The notes: generated by a model from the letters alone, not told the origin. A stretch of 63,828 nucleotides of DNA from Gammaproteobacteria bacterium (GCA_026707045.1 JAPOXO010000129.1:88155-151982); one strand, 5' to 3'; counted from the stretch's first letter, positions 9,924 to 18,695 are shown. Program-made: numbers and translations.

Positions 9924-10698
9924 ACGTCTTGCCCTCGTCCTTGCGGTAGCAGAATGTGGCAATGGCAATGAAAAGTAGAGAATAAGCTATCAATACCACA
10001 ATGCTCCAGAATCCGCTGTTGACCGTTGAATCGACAACGCTAAATGCGAGTTGAACTGAGTGAAATGAGGGGAGTACAAAGGCAATCGATTGAAGATATT
10101 CAGGTAGAACTTGGTAGGGTACGACGATTCCTCCCAGAAACAGTTGAGGCAGATAAACGACATTAATGACGGCGTGTGCCGAATTCGGGCCAACTAGGTA
10201 GGCAACAGCTAGTCCTAGCGTGCAAAACGGAACGGAAGTCAAGACTAAAACGGCGAAAAGAAGAAACGCCTTCAAGAGACCCAATTGAATCTGGCCAAAT
10301 CCGAGAGCAATGGAGAGAATCACTCCAACCAAAATGCAGCTGAACAGCATCGCCATCACGGTCTTGGCTAGAAAGTACATAAGTGGAGGCATTGGACTTA
10401 CGCGTTTGAGCAAAAGCCATCCTTGTCCCCGTTCCGTCGCCACATAGACTCCAAATCCGAAGAGTCCAACTCCGATGACGCCCATGCAACTGGATGCCAT
10501 AGCCCAATAGAGAATTGGCTGAATGTCGGTGGATCCCCATTTCATTCCAAATCCAAAGAATAGAAACAAACCTAACGGAAATACGAAAAGTGACACCGAG
10601 AATGCCGGTAGTCGAAGGCACTTCAAAAACTCAAGCCAAGATTCATGGCATGCAATACGAAGCAAGTGAGTAGCACTATGTCGAGGATTTTTGTTCAC
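9916..10698 (-). CDS. ABC-2 type transporter permease
   Basis: The 260-residue protein has six hydrophobic segments and the ABC-2 pattern, with an amphipathic N-terminus, a central FLAKTVMAMLFS stretch and a late YLPQLFLGGIVVPYQVLP segment typical of this family before the last helices. It overlaps its ATPase gene by 23 bases at the start and the serine hydrolase gene at its end, so the three are one translationally coupled unit. ABC-2 exporters move drugs, lipids, polysaccharides or peptides; the substrate is not visible from sequence. Confidence 0.88.
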   Translation of the reverse strand: MNKNPRHSATHLLRIACHESWLEFLKCLRLPAFSVSLFVFPLGLFLFFGFGMKWGSTDIQPILYWAMASSCMGVIGVGLFGFGVYVATERGQGWLLLKRVSPMPPLMYFLAKTVMAMLFSCILVGVILSIALGFGQIQLGLLKAFLLFAVLVLTSVPFCTLGLAVAYLVGPNSAHAVINVVYLPQLFLGGIVVPYQVLPEYLQSIAFVLPSFHSVQLAFSVVDSTVNSGFWSIVVLIAYSLLFIAIATFCYRKDEGKTYG

Positions 10699-11596
10699 GA
10701 TCCGCTATGTCGTTTTTGCTCAGTAGCTGAAGATAGGCATCTTCTAACTGCACCGGCTTTACCTCCAATCCTGTTAGGTTGGCATCTAAATTGAGCAAAG
10801 CTCGAACGGTCTCTTCAGTAGTGCTGACGATCAGTTTTGCTCGATTGTTCACCACTTGAACATCGATAACACCTGGCAGCTGTCTCAGACTTTCGAAGTT
10901 AGTCTCGGTGACGGCAGAAACAATCGACTTACCGACCATCGATCGAATGGCTCTTGGAGTTTCATCGACGACAACCTGTCCTGCGTCAATCAATACGACA
11001 CGGTTTGCCAGTACCTCCGCTTCTTCTAGGTTGTGTGTGTTCAATACGACAGTACATTCTTTGCTTGTAAATTCGGAGATTTGATTCCAAAGCGCTATTC
11101 GAGTCTCTACATCCAACGCTGTCGTTGGCTCGTCAAGAAAGAGCAAGTCCGGATTGCCGGCTATAGCCAGCGCAAAGTGCAAACGTTGTTTCTCTCCCCC
11201 GCTCAGCGTTCCGTACTTGCGACGCTCCAGTCCTTTCAAGTGAGCAAGGTCAATCACTTTAAGATATTCCAGCGGCTCTAGGTAATAGCTACGAAAGAGT
11301 TCGATGTGTTCCCGAACGGTCAGTGTTGCGGGTACACCTGTGACTTGAAGCATCGCTCCCGATCGCAACCTCACTCCAACTGATCCGGGAGACTGGCCAA
11401 ACACTGAAATAGCCCCGGAGTCTATTGAGGTGGCACCCAAGATCATCTGAAGAAGTGTCGTTTTTCCAGCTCCATTCGGACCCAGAAATGCGACCGACGA
11501 ACCAGTTGCTATAGAAAGAGAGATTTGGTTGAGAGCAACAAAGGCATCATAAGTCTTTGTTGCCTCTTCGATAGTGATTGCGACTTCAGAGGACAC
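10676..11596 (-). CDS. ABC transporter ATP-binding protein (ABC-2 partner)
   Basis: The 306-residue ATPase has Walker A GPNGAGKT at 39-46, signature LSGGE at 131-135 and Walker B LLFLDEP at 151-157. The ~80-residue extension after the ATPase core resembles the C-terminal domain of drug/lipid ABC-2 ATPases such as CcmA-like proteins. It is the first gene of the ATPase-permease-hydrolase unit. An 84-base gap separates it from the LLM oxidoreductase upstream, so the two may be cotranscribed. Confidence 0.92.
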   Translation of the reverse strand: MSSEVAITIEEATKTYDAFVALNQISLSIATGSSVAFLGPNGAGKTTLLQMILGATSIDSGAISVFGQSPGSVGVRLRSGAMLQVTGVPATLTVREHIELFRSYYLEPLEYLKVIDLAHLKGLERRKYGTLSGGEKQRLHFALAIAGNPDLLFLDEPTTALDVETRIALWNQISEFTSKECTVVLNTHNLEEAEVLANRVVLIDAGQVVVDETPRAIRSMVGKSIVSAVTETNFESLRQLPGVIDVQVVNNRAKLIVSTTEETVRALLNLDANLTGLEVKPVQLEDAYLQLLSKNDIADREQKSST

Positions 11597-11680
11597 TTGG
11601 GCGCCGGTTGCAAAATTGTGAGTCTACATACGGAACTGGCACAGGTAGAAGCTCCCAATTTACATGGGCTCAACCAACCA

Positions 11681-12544
11681 TCAATTCTTCACTTTAGCGA
11701 TTACATCGATGTAGCGATCTAGGATTGGCAGGACTTCGTCGCGGGGCGCAGAGGGAACATTGAAGACGATCTCATCTACCCCTTGCGCGATGCGTCCCTT
11801 GATGTTCTCAACGTCTGGAAATGCACCAAACAGTGCAATGTCCACATCCTCGATGTTGCGATTTTGCTTGGACAATGCTTCCTTGAGACGATCCATGCTC
11901 CCCGACCCCAGTCCACCGATTGGCAACCACCCATCAGCGTAATCGGCAATTCGGTCAAAAACCCATTTGGAGTTTGCTCCAATCCACACTGGAGGACCTC
12001 CGGGACTAGAAGGTTTGGGCCACGACCAAATGGGATCAAAATCTATGTATTCTCCATGGAATTCAGCTTCGTCCGAACTCCAAATCTCACGCATTGCCAG
12101 AACTTTTTCTCGAAGAATCGCCCATCTGTTTTTATAGTCTGCGCCGTGATTTTCCATTTCCTCGCGGTTCCAACCAGCACCAATTCCGAATATGACCCTT
12201 CCTCCAGAGATCATGTCGAGGGATGCAACTTCCTTGGCCGTTGTAATAGGATCGCGTTCGATCAATAAGCAGATGCCGGTTCCAAGCCGCAGACGTTTCG
12301 TAACTGCTGCACAAACCGCAAGTGCCACAAAGGGATCGTGGCTACGCCAATATTGTTGGGGAAGATCGCCGCCCCCTGGAAATGGTGTTTTGCGACTTGT
12401 GGGAATGTGCGTATGTTCTGGAAAAAACACACTGTCAAACCCTCGTTCCTCCAACGCTTGAGCCAAGTCTGCTGGTTGAATTGCATAGTCAGTAGGAAAC
12501 ATCGATACACCAAATTGAGCACCTTCTATTCCTTTAAACGCCAT
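11681..12544 (-). CDS. LLM-class (luciferase-like) oxidoreductase, F420-dependent type
   Basis: The 287-residue protein is a luciferase-like TIM barrel. FDSVFFPEHTHIPTSR near residues 36-51, GTGICLLIERDPI and VIFGIGAGWNREEMENHG are the motifs that mark the TIGR03619-like group annotated as F420-dependent. A C-terminal stretch with VDEIVFNVPSAPRDEVLPIL is also typical. Many bacteria that carry such genes do not make F420, and some members use FMN, so the cofactor is uncertain. The ATG is followed at once by the conserved phase GIEGAQFGVSMFPTD. It lies upstream of the ABC-2 unit on the same strand. Confidence 0.82.
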   Translation of the reverse strand: MAFKGIEGAQFGVSMFPTDYAIQPADLAQALEERGFDSVFFPEHTHIPTSRKTPFPGGGDLPQQYWRSHDPFVALAVCAAVTKRLRLGTGICLLIERDPITTAKEVASLDMISGGRVIFGIGAGWNREEMENHGADYKNRWAILREKVLAMREIWSSDEAEFHGEYIDFDPIWSWPKPSSPGGPPVWIGANSKWVFDRIADYADGWLPIGGLGSGSMDRLKEALSKQNRNIEDVDIALFGAFPDVENIKGRIAQGVDEIVFNVPSAPRDEVLPILDRYIDVIAKVKN

Positions 12545-12658
12545 GGATTTTCTCCTTTGTCAGCGATGGCAAAAGAACCGATCGTCTCGGTCTTGCTTCA
12601 AGCGTGTTGGGTGTTGCCCTTTTGAGTCTCTGAGTGCGAGAATCACGAGGCTCACATG

Positions 12659-13078
12659 CTAATCAGAAAGCCCGACTCGATGAATTCGTCTAACGCCGTT
12701 TCTGAGTTTCTCAGAAATCAAGCCGTTGCTTGATACTTCTCTTCCCTTCATCCAGCAACTGAATTCCGATGTAACCAACATCATCACGAAGCCTCCAAAG
12801 AGAAAAGCAAAATAACGATGTGCATGATCGAGTTCGTACCACTGGTCGGCCTCATGGGCAACTGCTATTCCGTGAAAAAACCAAGCAAACATTGTCAACA
12901 TCGAAATGGCCGCCAATGCGCCTAGTGTGCCAAGCAGCCATTTGGACTTTAGTGGGAAGCAACTAATGAATGACAGGACGCCGCCGACGGCAAAAATGCA
13001 TGCAATCAAAGGTACATTGATGTACAGGCATGCAATCAATACAAGCGCTACACCGAGCGCTCCCATCAAGATGCGCAT
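12659..13078 (-). CDS. Small four-helix integral membrane protein of unknown function
   Basis: The 139-residue product has hydrophobic segments at about 4-21, 27-42, 50-70 and 88-106 and a short basic C-terminal tail. The loop between the third and fourth segments is His-rich (FFHGIAVAHEADQWYELDHAHRYF), which could bind metal or heme, but no family is recognised. It is preceded by a long structured intergenic region and followed by the LLM gene 114 bases downstream. Confidence 0.6.
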   Translation of the reverse strand: MRILMGALGVALVLIACLYINVPLIACIFAVGGVLSFISCFPLKSKWLLGTLGALAAISMLTMFAWFFHGIAVAHEADQWYELDHAHRYFAFLFGGFVMMLVTSEFSCWMKGREVSSNGLISEKLRNGVRRIHRVGLSD

Positions 13079-13332
13079 ACGGCCTGTTGTTGGGGTCTTC
13101 GATTCACAGAACGACTCTCGTATGAATTAGATTAAATCCCACTTGAGAATCTTAACTTATACCACAAGTCAATCTCTATGACTCGAACTCGTACCTAGTC
13201 GAGTTTAACCATCAATCGGTTTAGCGCATCTACTTCCTCAACAAGAGAGGGAACTAATGCAGTTAATTGGTGACAAAGTAGAGGATGGAGTAATAGTTGT
13301 GGAAAAGAGAATCTATTGAAGTGTTAATTCGT

Positions 13333-13467
13333 GTACCTGCTCGCCGACCGATCCTATTTGTATCTCCACGGTTCACAACCTTCGGGTCCTCCCATGTTGC
13401 GAGCAGGTACCTCAGTCCCGGTGACGATTGACGTCCCTCCCTCTGATCCCATCAAAGTCACCGGGAC
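13333..13467 (-). ncRNA. Candidate structured RNA with two perfect stem-loops
   Basis: The 456-base gap 13079-13534 has no convincing gene but contains two perfect inverted repeats. The first is GTACCTGCTCGC at 13333-13344 pairing with 13399-13410 (12 bp). The second is GTCCCGGTGAC at 13415-13425 pairing with 13457-13467 (11 bp). They lie side by side, separated by four bases. On the minus strand the loops contain seven GGA triplets and an eighth lies in a stem, an arrangement seen in RsmY/CsrB-type RNAs that sequester CsrA/RsmA. No T-rich terminator follows on either strand. Transcription is inferred, not shown; it could instead be a 5' leader of the membrane-protein gene or a DNA-level element. 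Confidence 0.3.
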
Positions 13468-13534
13468 ACATTCATTCGCAGCATCCAGTCTATCTCTTCG
13501 TAAAGTACTGTTTGGCTTTTTACGATCCTAACAA

Positions 13535-13954
13535 TTACCACTGACCAGTGTTTTGCATTGAAGCCCAAGGTTCCTCGGGTGCAAGTGGTTTCCCTGATTG
13601 AAGCAATTCGATAGATATACCGTCAGGAGATCTCACAAACGCCATGTAGCCGTCTCGTGGAGGTCGGTTGATCGTAATCCCTGCTTGCATCAAATGATTA
13701 CAGGTCTCGTAAATGTTGGTTACGCGATAGGCAAGATGTCCAAAGTTTCTACCACCGGATAGTTCTTCCGGATCCCAGTTGTACGTAAGTTCAATCTGGG
13801 CTTCTCCATTGCCCGGTGCAGCCAAAAAAACCAAAGTAAACCTGCCAGCTTCGTTTTCAATTCTCCTCAGCTCTTCTAGTCCTAGATACTTGCAGTAAAA
13901 GTCCAAGGACGCATCGAGGTCTGTTACTCGAACCATTGTGTGAAGGTATTTCAT
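13535..13954 (-). CDS. Glyoxalase I (lactoylglutathione lyase)-like protein
   Basis: The open frame extends further upstream without a stop, but the recognisable protein begins at ATG 13954 with [20 protein letters not shown], giving 139 residues. The four vicinal-oxygen-chelate metal ligands are in the expected places: H5, E55 (AQIELTYNW), H73 (NFGHLAYRV) and E116 (GISIELLQ). These match glyoxalase I, which converts the methylglyoxal-glutathione hemithioacetal to S-lactoylglutathione. The C-terminus is close in length to the bacterial GloA family. It is divergent from the SDR gene. Confidence 0.88.
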   Translation of the reverse strand: MKYLHTMVRVTDLDASLDFYCKYLGLEELRRIENEAGRFTLVFLAAPGNGEAQIELTYNWDPEELSGGRNFGHLAYRVTNIYETCNHLMQAGITINRPPRDGYMAFVRSPDGISIELLQSGKPLAPEEPWASMQNTGQW

Positions 13955-14101
13955 TGATTTTTCGACTCTCGGAATTGTGTTTGCCAATGCTAGCAAATTC
14001 GTACGGCGGCATAGTACTCTACCGCTACTGGTAAAACTTCCGACCAATTCGAATTCGGCCGAATCCGGTTGGAACCAAGACTCGAGATCAGAGGTAAGTA
14101 A

Positions 14102-14893
14102 ATGAACCTCCACGGCAAAGTATGCGTCATCACAGGTGCGGCAAGTGGAATAGGCGCAGCTTGCGCACAGGAGTTTGCGAGGAGGGGGGCAAAAGTCTGC
14201 GTTGCGGACATCAACGATAGTGGTGCACGTGAAGTAGCCTCCGCACTTCCTGATGGACTCGCAGTAACTTGCGACGTGGGATCTGAAGTTGAGATCAATC
14301 AACTAGTTGCTAGATGCACTGCGCAGTTTGGGCCTATCGACGTATTTTTCAGCAACGCTGGAATTGCATCTGGGGGTGATCCGTTAACTTCCTCCATCGA
14401 AGACTGGAATCGCCAATGGAACATAAATGTGATGGCTCACGTATTCGCAGTTCGAGCTGTTCTACCATCGATGCTGGAGCGGGAATCCGGGTACTTGCTG
14501 CATACTGCATCGATGGCAGGAATTTTGACCACTCATGGCAATGCCACATACGCAACAACAAAACATGCAGTCGTGGGACTAGCGGAATGGAACTCGATCA
14601 CCTATCACGACAAAGGAGTTCGAACATCGTTGCTGGCTCCATTAGGAGTCAATACACCGATGCTAGGGAATTCAAGATCCGCATTTGCAACAAATGCGGC
14701 TGGCACAATTCGAGAGCCGGAGGAAGTAGCTGACATGGTGGTCAACGCGATGGATGAAGAAAGATTTCTCATACTGACCGACGATATAGCACAGACTTGG
14801 ATGGATCGGAAAGCCAGTGATCTTGAACGATGGCTGCGGGGCATGCGTCGCCTTCAGCAGAAGATCGAGGATGCTCGATCAAAAGGTCACTAG
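14102..14893 (+). CDS. SDR-family oxidoreductase
   Basis: The 263-residue protein is a classical short-chain dehydrogenase. The cofactor motif TGAASGIG is at residues 11-18, the acidic residue of VADIND at the end of the second strand favours NAD, SNAG follows the fourth strand, and the catalytic set is Ser in HTASMAG and Y-A-T-T-K. A C-terminal extension of about 25 basic residues ([19 protein letters not shown]) is slightly unusual. The substrate is not predictable. It ends just before the convergent tRNA-Pro gene. Confidence 0.9.
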   Translation: MNLHGKVCVITGAASGIGAACAQEFARRGAKVCVADINDSGAREVASALPDGLAVTCDVGSEVEINQLVARCTAQFGPIDVFFSNAGIASGGDPLTSSIEDWNRQWNINVMAHVFAVRAVLPSMLERESGYLLHTASMAGILTTHGNATYATTKHAVVGLAEWNSITYHDKGVRTSLLAPLGVNTPMLGNSRSAFATNAAGTIREPEEVADMVVNAMDEERFLILTDDIAQTWMDRKASDLERWLRGMRRLQQKIEDARSKGH

Positions 14894-14915
14894 TCGGGAG
14901 AGTCGTCGGTATTCC

Positions 14916-14992
14916 TGGTCGGAGTGGCCGGATTCGAACCGGCGGCCTCTGCCTCCCGAAGGCAGCGCTCTGCCAAACTGAGCTACACTCCG
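14916..14992 (-). tRNA. tRNA-Pro (anticodon CGG), CCA encoded
   Basis: On the minus strand the sequence folds as a complete cloverleaf: acceptor CGGAGTG/CACTCCG, D stem GCTC/GAGC, anticodon stem CTGCC/GGCAG with loop TTCGGGA, T stem GCCGG/CCGGC with loop TTCGAAT, discriminator A and a genomically encoded CCA at 14916-14918. The anticodon CGG reads the proline codon CCG and is followed by G37, as expected for proline tRNAs. A TAGAAT hexamer on the same strand at 15002-15007 lies about 10 bases upstream of the 5' end and could be its -10 box, without a good -35. Confidence 0.97.
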
Positions 14993-15171
14993 AGAAGGTT
15001 GATTCTACATCGATAGTCCGGCCTGCCGTTGCTGTTCTTAGACCTAGTTTGCCCTAGACCGGGAACTAAACACCATGGAAGTGAATATGCATTCAGTGAA
15101 AGGCTCTGAGCCCAACTCTTTCGAGCCCGTTTCTCGATTTCACCCCGGTATTGCTGGTTAGAGACTACTAA

Positions 15172-15342
15172 TCAAGCTGGTTGGATTCTGGATCGTTTCT
15201 TTGCCATTTTTTCGGGACAAATTGGACAATTGCAATCTCCAGCACAGAGATTCTTCTCGATTCGTCTTCCCATCCCAAATGCCGAGCATATCGCAACAAC
15301 AAACAGGAGCATCACAACGCAAACTAATACGTTATAGTCCAT
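15172..15342 (-). CDS. Small Cys-rich single-pass membrane protein (56 residues)
   Basis: A 57-codon frame from ATG 15342 to TGA 15172 encodes an N-terminal hydrophobic helix (about residues 4-23) followed by a basic segment and a cysteine cluster C33-x3-C37-x-C39-x2-C42 (CAGDCNCPIC), then a lysine/arginine tail. The layout, one helix then a compact Cys cluster, resembles the FeoB-associated Cys-rich membrane proteins, but no feo genes are nearby. The ribosome-binding site is weak. It lies 160 bases downstream of ispB on the same strand and upstream of tRNA-Pro. The compositional logic makes coding likely; metal or Fe-S binding is inference. Confidence 0.5.
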   Translation of the reverse strand: MDYNVLVCVVMLLFVVAICSAFGMGRRIEKNLCAGDCNCPICPEKMAKKRSRIQPA

Positions 15343-15502
15343 TTGCGCAAAGAATGCTTAAAGTTCAATTGTAGAACACTCACTGGATAACGGGATGAGA
15401 ACTTGTAGCCATGCATTTTCAGACTGGAGATCAACTGCGATACCGGTATAGGATAGATTGCGGTTGCGAATTACGCTCAAGCTGCGCTCTGTATTGGCCT
15501 CT

Positions 15503-16504
15503 CTAACTCATGCGACATAAGGCAATGTTTGCGAGTGCTTCTAATCCTTGTCGGTAGGGGTTTGCGGCGAGGCTCTCCAAACAGTTCAAACACCTGTCAG
15601 TCTGTTGCTGTGCTCGTCCACGAACATAGTCAAGTGCCCCTGAATTTCGTACAGCGGAAACTACTTCCTTGATCCGTATTGGGGATTGAGAATTTATTGC
15701 TTCTCGCGTAGTTTCTGCTTCATTCTTGGTTCCATGGGTCATGGTGTAGATGAGAGGCAATGTTGCTTTACCTTCTGCTAGATCGTCACCAACGTTTTTT
15801 CCCATAGATTCGCTTGTCCCGGCGTAGTCCAACCAGTCGTCAATCAATTGAAAAGCCAGCCCAAAGTGTAGTCCGAAATCTTGCAACAGTTTTATTTCTT
15901 CTGCGCTTCCACCTCCAAGAACAGCACCCGTGTGTGCGGCGGCTTGAAACAACGTAGCAGTCTTTCGTTGAATGATGTCCATGTACTCAATCTCAGAAAG
16001 CGATGTATTACCCACATTCTGAAGTTGAAGCACTTCGCCCTCCGCGATTGAGTTGGTGGCCCTGCTGATAATTTCCATCAATTTCATGGAGTCAATTTCG
16101 ATCATAAGTTGAAATGCACGTGAATAGAGGAAATCTCCTACCAATACACTTGCCGAGTTGCCCCAAATGGCATTTGCGGATTTACGATTGCGTCTACGAG
16201 TAGATCTGTCGACAACATCGTCGTGAAGCAGCGTTGCAGTATGGAGAAACTCGACAAGAGCTGCCAGTTTGATGTGATCGCTTCCGTGGTATCCGCACAT
16301 TCGGGCTGAAAGCAATACGATTAGTGGTCTCAATCGCTTGCCACCGGATTGGACAATGTAGTGAGCTATTTCTCTAACAAGTGGTACATCAGAGCGAAGT
16401 TCACGTTCAATCAATCCGTTCATCAGATCAAAGTCGTCAGAAGTCAGCGCACGCACTTGGTCGAGGCTAGGCACGGTCAGCAACTGAGCTAAATTAGTAC
16501 TCAT
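15503..16504 (-). CDS. ispB: Trans-polyprenyl (octaprenyl) diphosphate synthase
   Basis: The 333-residue enzyme extends farnesyl diphosphate with isopentenyl diphosphate to make the side chain of ubiquinone/menaquinone. The first aspartate-rich motif is in LLHDDVVDRS and the second in LIDDWLDYAG; GGKRLRP near the N-terminus binds the diphosphate. Length and motifs fit IspB rather than the shorter IspA. It is divergent from rplU-rpmA-obgE, the arrangement seen in Escherichia and Pseudomonas, which supports the gene symbol. Product chain length cannot be read with certainty. Confidence 0.93.
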   Translation of the reverse strand: MSTNLAQLLTVPSLDQVRALTSDDFDLMNGLIERELRSDVPLVREIAHYIVQSGGKRLRPLIVLLSARMCGYHGSDHIKLAALVEFLHTATLLHDDVVDRSTRRRNRKSANAIWGNSASVLVGDFLYSRAFQLMIEIDSMKLMEIISRATNSIAEGEVLQLQNVGNTSLSEIEYMDIIQRKTATLFQAAAHTGAVLGGGSAEEIKLLQDFGLHFGLAFQLIDDWLDYAGTSESMGKNVGDDLAEGKATLPLIYTMTHGTKNEAETTREAINSQSPIRIKEVVSAVRNSGALDYVRGRAQQQTDRCLNCLESLAANPYRQGLEALANIALCRMS

Positions 16505-16899
16505 TTGGTGGAAAAAATCGTTGGTTCCTATTGAGTTCTTGTAATAAAGATTGTTGAAGGTCTACTTGCTGTTAAGTCCCACCTTACGGACATGGTACAA
16601 CTTCGAAGAATTCTGAACTTGCGCATGCTTGCACACAAAATGACAAGACGAGTATTTCACGTTGATTTTGGTAAGAGCTTTCATGGCTATATCGAAAGAC
16701 TCGCCCCCAAGAGAGCAATCTGGACATTCGAATCACCAGCTAGCTTGTGCTACGACCGAATGCTCGATATACATGCAAATGTGATTTCAAGCCACCCAAT
16801 TGCTAAAATACTCGATCTATCTATTAGTACATCGGTGGCAGCTTGAAATTTGAGCAAGCTGTTGTACGGTGAGATTCGATATACCCGGAGGACAGCCGA
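16505..16899. other. Divergent intergenic region ispB/rplU
   Basis: This 395-base stretch should hold promoters for ispB (minus) and the rplU operon (plus). On the plus strand TAAAAT at 16804-16809 is a possible -10 box but has no good -35. An 84-codon plus-strand frame at 16592-16846 lacks a ribosome-binding site and resembles no family, so I do not call it a gene. Confidence 0.5.
16839..16861 (+). promoter_or_regulatory. Hairpin in the rplU leader
   Basis: CAGCTTG at 16839-16845 pairs perfectly with CAAGCTG at 16855-16861 around a nine-base loop, and a G-T wobble can extend the stem. It ends 38 bases before the L21 start codon. Ribosomal-protein operons are often controlled by leader structures that bind their own product, so this could be an L21 autoregulatory element. 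That role is inferred from position only. Confidence 0.3.
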
Positions 16900-17211
16900 G
16901 TGTACGCTGTATTTGAGAGTGGTGGAAAACAGCACCGTGCGGCTGAAGGCGACGTATTGTCTCTTGAGCTTCTTGAAGCCGCTCCGGGAGATGAAGTGGC
17001 GTTTGAAAACGTAATGCTCATCTGCAAGGAAGAAGCAGTCAGTGTCGGAACACCCTTCCTTCCCAATGGCAGAGTCCTTGCGACGGTCGTACGACACGAG
17101 CGCCAGAAGAAAATTCGAGTAGTCAAGTTCAAGCGGCGTAAAAACTATCTTCGTCGTGCGGGCCATCGACAACGCGTCACGTTAGTGAAGGTGACGTCGA
17201 TAGAGAATTGA
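16900..17211 (+). CDS. rplU: 50S ribosomal protein L21
   Basis: The 103-residue protein starts [18 protein letters not shown] and ends with [15 protein letters not shown], the diagnostic L21 sequences. It is an early-binding 23S rRNA protein of the large subunit. The start is GTG at 16900, chosen because GGAGG at 16887-16891 lies eight bases upstream. It heads the rplU-rpmA-obgE cluster, 16 bases before rpmA. Confidence 0.98.
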   Translation: MYAVFESGGKQHRAAEGDVLSLELLEAAPGDEVAFENVMLICKEEAVSVGTPFLPNGRVLATVVRHERQKKIRVVKFKRRKNYLRRAGHRQRVTLVKVTSIEN

Positions 17212-17227
17212 GAGGATTGATTTAGTC

Positions 17228-17485
17228 ATGGCACACAAGAAGGCAGGTGGCAAAACCAGAAACGGTCGCGACTCCCAGTCCAAACGGCTGGGCATTAAGA
17301 AGTTTGAAGGTCAATCGGTTCGCGCCGGCAATATCATCGTTCGTCAGCGAGGAACCAAATTTCATCCGGGCGAAAATGTTGGTTGCGGCAACGATCACAC
17401 GCTTTTTGCGAAATCGGATGGTGTCGTGCAGTTCAAGAAGCACGGAAGTCCACAAAGAAACTACGTTAGCGTTTCTCACACATAA
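17228..17485 (+). CDS. rpmA: 50S ribosomal protein L27
   Basis: The 85-residue protein begins [20 protein letters not shown], the conserved L27 N-terminus that reaches the peptidyl-transferase centre, and contains [20 protein letters not shown]. Length and sequence are standard. GAGAGGA upstream is a good ribosome-binding site. It follows rplU and precedes obgE. Confidence 0.98.
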   Translation: MAHKKAGGKTRNGRDSQSKRLGIKKFEGQSVRAGNIIVRQRGTKFHPGENVGCGNDHTLFAKSDGVVQFKKHGSPQRNYVSVSHT

Positions 17486-17528
17486 CTACCCATTTTCGCG
17501 TTAATTCTGAACGCGGACCCAAAAGCTC

Positions 17529-18695
17529 GTGAAGTTTGTTGACGAAGTCACAGTATCGGCAATTGCTGGTCGGGGTGGCGATGGCTGTATGAGTTTCTTG
17601 CGTCGAGCCAATTACGCAAAAGGTGGTCCAGATGGCGGAAACGGAGGCGCCGGAGGGAGTGTCTTTCTTATCGGCGACTCTTCTCTCAACACTCTCGTCG
17701 ATCTTCGATTCCAACCTCAGCTCAAGGCACAGAACGGAAAGGCAGGATCAGGATCGCTAAAGAAAGGTGCTAACGGCCAATCACTGGATGTTCGTGTTCC
17801 CTGTGGCACTACGGTAATTGATGACGAAACTCTCGTTGTGATTGGAGATGTGATCGGACCGAATCAGCGTTTACGTGTTGCCCAAGGCGGAAGTCCTGGC
17901 CGTGGGAATGCTACATTCAAGTCAAGCACGAACCGATCACCAAGGCAAACAACAAGTGGCAGTGATGGCGAACGAAGGGAACTCCGATTGCAGCTACGAG
18001 TATTGGCGGATGTAGGGCTTCTGGGTTTACCAAATGCGGGAAAGTCGACTTTGTTGAATGTGGTTTCCGCATCTAGACCGAGGATTGCCGACTACCCATT
18101 TACGACTTTGCACCCTTCATTGGGTGTAGTGAAACCAAGAACAGACCACAGTTTTGTGATGGCTGATGTCCCAGGACTAATTCGAGGCGCATCTCAAGGT
18201 CTTGGTTTGGGAATTAGGTTTCTCCGACATCTAACTCGAACGTCCATTCTGTTGCACTTGGTCGAAGTACTGCCAACGGATGAGAGCGATCCAATCCAAA
18301 ATCTGCAGGACGTTGAAACAGAACTTGATTTGTTTAGTGAGGAACTCTCGCGTACTCCGATTTTTACCGCTTTGACGAAGGTTGACTTGGTAACTCAAGA
18401 AAAGGTCGAAGACCTTGTTGAAGCAATTCAGAAAATCAGGCCGGGTCGTCCAGTATTCTCAATTTCAGCAGTTACCAATGCAGGAATTAATGGTTTGATC
18501 AGTTTCTTGGCGGATCAGGTGTCTATCGCCAAACAAGAACTTGGCGACGATGATAGTGTTGCACGGGAGGCAGCGGAACGTCGCGAGGCTTTGGCTCAAG
18601 CTGTTTTGGATCGATCGTTGAAGGAACGCCGTGAACTGGAGGACAACTCGTCGCCTCTGGGAGACAAGGTAGACGTTGTTTATCGGCGAAACTGA
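17529..18695 (+). CDS. obgE: GTPase Obg/CgtA
   Basis: The 388-residue protein has the glycine-rich Obg domain at residues 1-155 (GRGGDGCMSFLRR, GGPDGGNGGAGGSVFL) and the GTPase domain with G1 GLPNAGKS near residue 166, switch DYPFTTLHPSLGVV, G3 DVPGLI and G4 TKVD. It is an essential ribosome-associated GTPase acting in 50S maturation and the stringent response. GTG 17529 gives the standard VKFVDEVTV start. The C-terminus is acidic then basic, like gammaproteobacterial ObgE. It follows rpmA by 43 bases. Confidence 0.97.
   Translation: MKFVDEVTVSAIAGRGGDGCMSFLRRANYAKGGPDGGNGGAGGSVFLIGDSSLNTLVDLRFQPQLKAQNGKAGSGSLKKGANGQSLDVRVPCGTTVIDDETLVVIGDVIGPNQRLRVAQGGSPGRGNATFKSSTNRSPRQTTSGSDGERRELRLQLRVLADVGLLGLPNAGKSTLLNVVSASRPRIADYPFTTLHPSLGVVKPRTDHSFVMADVPGLIRGASQGLGLGIRFLRHLTRTSILLHLVEVLPTDESDPIQNLQDVETELDLFSEELSRTPIFTALTKVDLVTQEKVEDLVEAIQKIRPGRPVFSISAVTNAGINGLISFLADQVSIAKQELGDDDSVAREAAERREALAQAVLDRSLKERRELEDNSSPLGDKVDVVYRRN

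Noticed and set aside
13331-13531. 66-codon plus-strand frame covering the two stem-loops
   Set aside because: The apparent frame follows the perfect repeats, has no ribosome-binding site and matches nothing; structure at the nucleic-acid level explains it better.
16592-16846. 84-codon plus-strand frame between ispB and rplU
   Set aside because: It has no ribosome-binding site, no recognisable family and an amino-acid mix like non-coding sequence; it also covers the probable rplU promoter.
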